NCBI GenBank assembly: GCA_002725445.1
Contig: PBPD01000046.1
Coordinates: forward strand, 1-8,053
Length of the DNA stretch: 8,053 nt
Reading direction: 5' to 3'
Origin: Rickettsiales bacterium
GTDB lineage: Bacteria; Pseudomonadota; Alphaproteobacteria; Rickettsiales; UBA3002
Positions 6,499-8,053 of the stretch are shown here, one piece after another (position 1 is the stretch's first letter; every line of letters begins with the position of its first letter). The notes under the pieces were generated by a model that was not told where the DNA came from, made no database searches, and was given only the letters and a program-made list of their open reading frames with translations. A program made the position numbers and the translations under genes.

Positions 6499-7176
6499 TT
6501 ATGCAACGGCTGCGGGCGCGCATGACCATTTAGACAGCTTATCTGCCAAGCGCGTTGGCTCTGGTAAACGGTATTTGGTCAGACAATACTCCACCAAACC
6601 AACCGCTTGCTCAAACCCGACCTTATGGCCAGGCGAAATGAAGAGTGGATTCACATTCGCACGACTGCGCAGCACATAACCTAACAATTCATCGCCTTCC
6701 GTCAGCTTTACTTTCGCCCCCTTATCGTCATTGAGTTTTGGATAGTGCCCACATAAACGTGATTTAGCGACCCCAATGGTTGGCATATCCAATAATACGC
6801 CCAAATGCGATGCGATGCCCAATCGCCGTGGGTGCGCCACACCCTGTCCATCCAGCATGAGCAGGTCGGGCAGGGGGTTGCACTGTTTTAGCACTGCAAG
6901 CACGGCTGGAATTTCGCGAAAGGAAAGATACCCCGACACATAGGGGAAATCGACTGGCAGGCGAGCGGTATATTCACTTACCACTTCCAGCTCTTCCCAA
7001 TCCATCACCACCAACGAGGCCTGCGCCATGCCGAGTTGTTTGTTATAGCCGACGTCAATGCCGCCAACATATCGCAAATCGCCATCGTAAGGCGTGGTAG
7101 TCACACGTTCGCGTAGTGTTTGCTGTTGCTGCTTTGCTTCGGAAAGGTTGGTTGGCTGGGTATAATCTGTGTGCAT
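6499..7176 (-). CDS. nfi: Endonuclease V (deoxyinosine 3' endonuclease)
   Basis: DNA repair enzyme that cuts the second phosphodiester bond 3' to deoxyinosine and other deaminated bases. It has 225 residues, the same size as E. coli Nfi (about 223), and aligns along its whole length. The RNase H-like core metal site is complete: D41 (GGIDVGY), E88 (GYLSFREIPA) and D109 (DGQGVAHPRRLG). K138 (IGVAKSRLCG), NPLFISPGH (176-184) and KYRLPEPTRLAD (201-212) are further family landmarks. The strand-separating wedge, PYIPG in studied enzymes, reads PYVSG (78-82). The start at 7174-7176 is the family-length start, but no clear SD precedes it, only a T-rich stretch. It is the first gene of the likely endonuclease V-aminopeptidase-marR operon and is divergent from the ABC-F gene. 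Confidence 0.95.
   Translation of the reverse strand: MHTDYTQPTNLSEAKQQQQTLRERVTTTPYDGDLRYVGGIDVGYNKQLGMAQASLVVMDWEELEVVSEYTARLPVDFPYVSGYLSFREIPAVLAVLKQCNPLPDLLMLDGQGVAHPRRLGIASHLGVLLDMPTIGVAKSRLCGHYPKLNDDKGAKVKLTEGDELLGYVLRSRANVNPLFISPGHKVGFEQAVGLVEYCLTKYRLPEPTRLADKLSKWSCAPAAVA
7161..7166 (+). promoter_or_regulatory. Candidate -10 box for the ABC-F gene
   Basis: A perfect TATAAT lies inside codons 4-6 of the divergent endonuclease V gene, reading toward the ABC-F gene. A transcript starting near 7173 would carry a leader of about 57 nt before the mini-ORF and 95 nt before the ABC-F start. No convincing -35 hexamer is seen at 16-18 bp spacing, and the upstream TGGG is one base off an extended -10. 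This is a weak candidate resting on one hexamer. Confidence 0.3.
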
Positions 7177-7229
7177 AAAAACAGTGTATCAAAGGGCATA
7201 AAAAAGAGAACATAAAAACAAAGGCGCAT

Positions 7230-7271
7230 ATGAAAAAGATAAGTTGTGTATCGGCCTGTGTGCGGCTATGA
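7230..7271 (+). CDS. Possible 13-codon leader ORF overlapping the ABC-F start
   Basis: ATG at 7230-7232 opens a 13-codon frame, MKKISCVSACVRL, that stops at TGA 7269-7271. Its stop overlaps the ABC-F start codon in the sequence ATGA. It has a better ribosome site (AAAGG, 5 nt upstream) than the ABC-F gene, whose own ATG has none. Ribosomes could therefore load here and re-initiate at ABC-F, or the peptide could act as a regulatory leader; some antibiotic-resistance ABC-F genes are known to be controlled by leader peptides. The frame is very short and could arise by chance; no homology can be judged. An alternative reading is that ribosomes use this SD poorly and ABC-F starts at its fifth codon. 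Confidence 0.35.
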   Translation: MKKISCVSACVRL

Positions 7272-8053
7272 CTGCGCCCATGCAAAACCGCTTACTCCTC
7301 AGCCTTGAAGATGTGCACCTGACATTTGGTGGAAAACCATTGTTCGAAGGGCTGGATATGCACATCACAGAAGGCGATAAAATTTGTCTGGTAGGCAAGA
7401 ACGGGGCGGGCAAAACCACATTGATGCGCCTGATGACGCAAGACCTTGAGCTGGATGGCGGCAAGCGCTTTGTGTATCCGGGCACCAGCATCGGATATCT
7501 CGAACAAAAAGTAGAGCACGCCAAAGGGCAGAATGTGCACGACTTCGTTATGTCCGGGCTATCTCCTAAAGAGCGTACAGAAGAAAATCATTACCTTGCC
7601 GACATCGTCATTGCCCCGCTGGAGCTTGACCCTAACGCCATTATGGACACGATGTCGGGCGGGCAGAAAAGGCGGGCGGCACTGGCGCGGGCCTTGGTAA
7701 TGGAACCTGATATTCTGCTACTGGATGAGCCGACCAACCATATGGACATTACCGCCATTGAATGGCTGGAGGGCTATTTGCAGTCCTATCGCGGTGCGCT
7801 TATCTGTGTAAGCCACGACCGTACCTTCCTTGCCAATATCAGCCGCAAAGTGTTCTGGCTGGATCGCGGCGACATTAAAGTGTGCCCCACAGGCTATGGC
7901 GGCTTCGAGGAATGGATGGAAAAGCATGTCGAGCAGGAAGCACGGGCACTGCATAATTTGCAAAAGAAAGTAGAAGCCGAGCATAGCTGGACGCAAGGTG
8001 GCATTAGCGCACGACGCAAGCGCAATGTGCGCCGCCTGCGCGAGTTGGGCAAG
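7268..8053 (+). CDS. ABC-F family ATPase, Uup/EttA-like (N-terminal part, cut by window edge)
   Basis: Soluble duplicated-ATPase protein of the ABC-F family, which acts on ribosomes or, for Uup, also in DNA-related processes; it is not a membrane transporter. The visible 262 residues cover the first ATPase domain and the start of the linker. Walker A is GKNGAGKT (43-50), Q-loop Q80, signature SGGQ (130-133), Walker B ILLLDEP (149-155) followed by TNH, and H-loop H183 in SHDR. After the domain comes a coiled, charged stretch and WTQGGISARRKRNVRRLREL (241-260), close to the Uup/EttA linker motif of a Trp, then G-I-x-A-R-R-x-R-N. The Walker A to signature distance is shorter than in E. coli Uup, which has an extra insert there. 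ATG 7268-7270 is chosen because it overlaps the mini-ORF stop; M5 (7280-7282) is an alternative. The second ATPase domain lies beyond the window, so Uup is likely but not certain. Confidence 0.9.
   Translation, partial: MTAPMQNRLLLSLEDVHLTFGGKPLFEGLDMHITEGDKICLVGKNGAGKTTLMRLMTQDLELDGGKRFVYPGTSIGYLEQKVEHAKGQNVHDFVMSGLSPKERTEENHYLADIVIAPLELDPNAIMDTMSGGQKRRAALARALVMEPDILLLDEPTNHMDITAIEWLEGYLQSYRGALICVSHDRTFLANISRKVFWLDRGDIKVCPTGYGGFEEWMEKHVEQEARALHNLQKKVEAEHSWTQGGISARRKRNVRRLRELGK

Noticed and set aside
7189..7540. Two minus-strand frames opposite the ABC-F start
   Set aside because: They lie antisense to the conserved Walker A region of the ABC-F protein and show no family features.
1..8053. 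CRISPR arrays, insertion sequences, tRNA/rRNA genes, phage genes, defence systems
   Set aside because: Looked for spaced repeats, transposase motifs and tRNA-like ends on both strands; nothing supportable was found.

Overview
The window looks like a piece of a flagellated alphaproteobacterial chromosome. Three things point there: the flagellar order fliF-fliG-fliH-fliN followed by a PomA/MotA-type stator gene; a TTAA-N7-TTAAC motif, the consensus site of the alphaproteobacterial master regulator CtrA, upstream of fliF; and the style of the proteins (compact M17 aminopeptidase, short-spaced Uup-like ABC-F protein). Base composition looks balanced in genes and very AT-rich in the one long intergenic gap. 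Genus cannot be fixed by eye; a Rhodospirillales- or Micavibrio-like lineage is only a guess.

Layout. From 4326 down to 1 (minus strand) runs a tightly packed flagellar operon: fliF (MS ring), fliG (rotor/torque), fliH (export-ATPase regulator), fliN (C-ring) and motA (stator, cut by the window edge). Gaps are 11-29 nt and most genes have a Shine-Dalgarno sequence, so one transcript from the fliF side is expected. It would build the MS ring, the switch, the export-ATPase peripheral part and the first stator subunit together. Bases 4327-4648 are a 322-base AT-rich gap. It holds the fliF leader, a TATAAT, a perfect CtrA-type box, a long imperfect inverted repeat with an inner palindrome, a short direct repeat and a 12-bp palindrome.

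From 7176 down to 4649 (minus strand) lies a second likely operon: endonuclease V (nfi), an M17 leucyl aminopeptidase, and a small MarR-type winged-helix regulator. Gaps are 48 and 35 nt. The first two are complete enzymes with their catalytic residues visible.

Divergent from endonuclease V, on the plus strand, is an ABC-F ATPase of the Uup/EttA type (7268 to beyond the end). Its weak start codon overlaps the stop of a 13-codon mini-ORF that has a good Shine-Dalgarno sequence, so a leader-peptide or translational-coupling arrangement is possible.

No mobile element, CRISPR array, tRNA or rRNA was seen. The gene content is ordinary; the most unusual material is in the two regulatory gaps.
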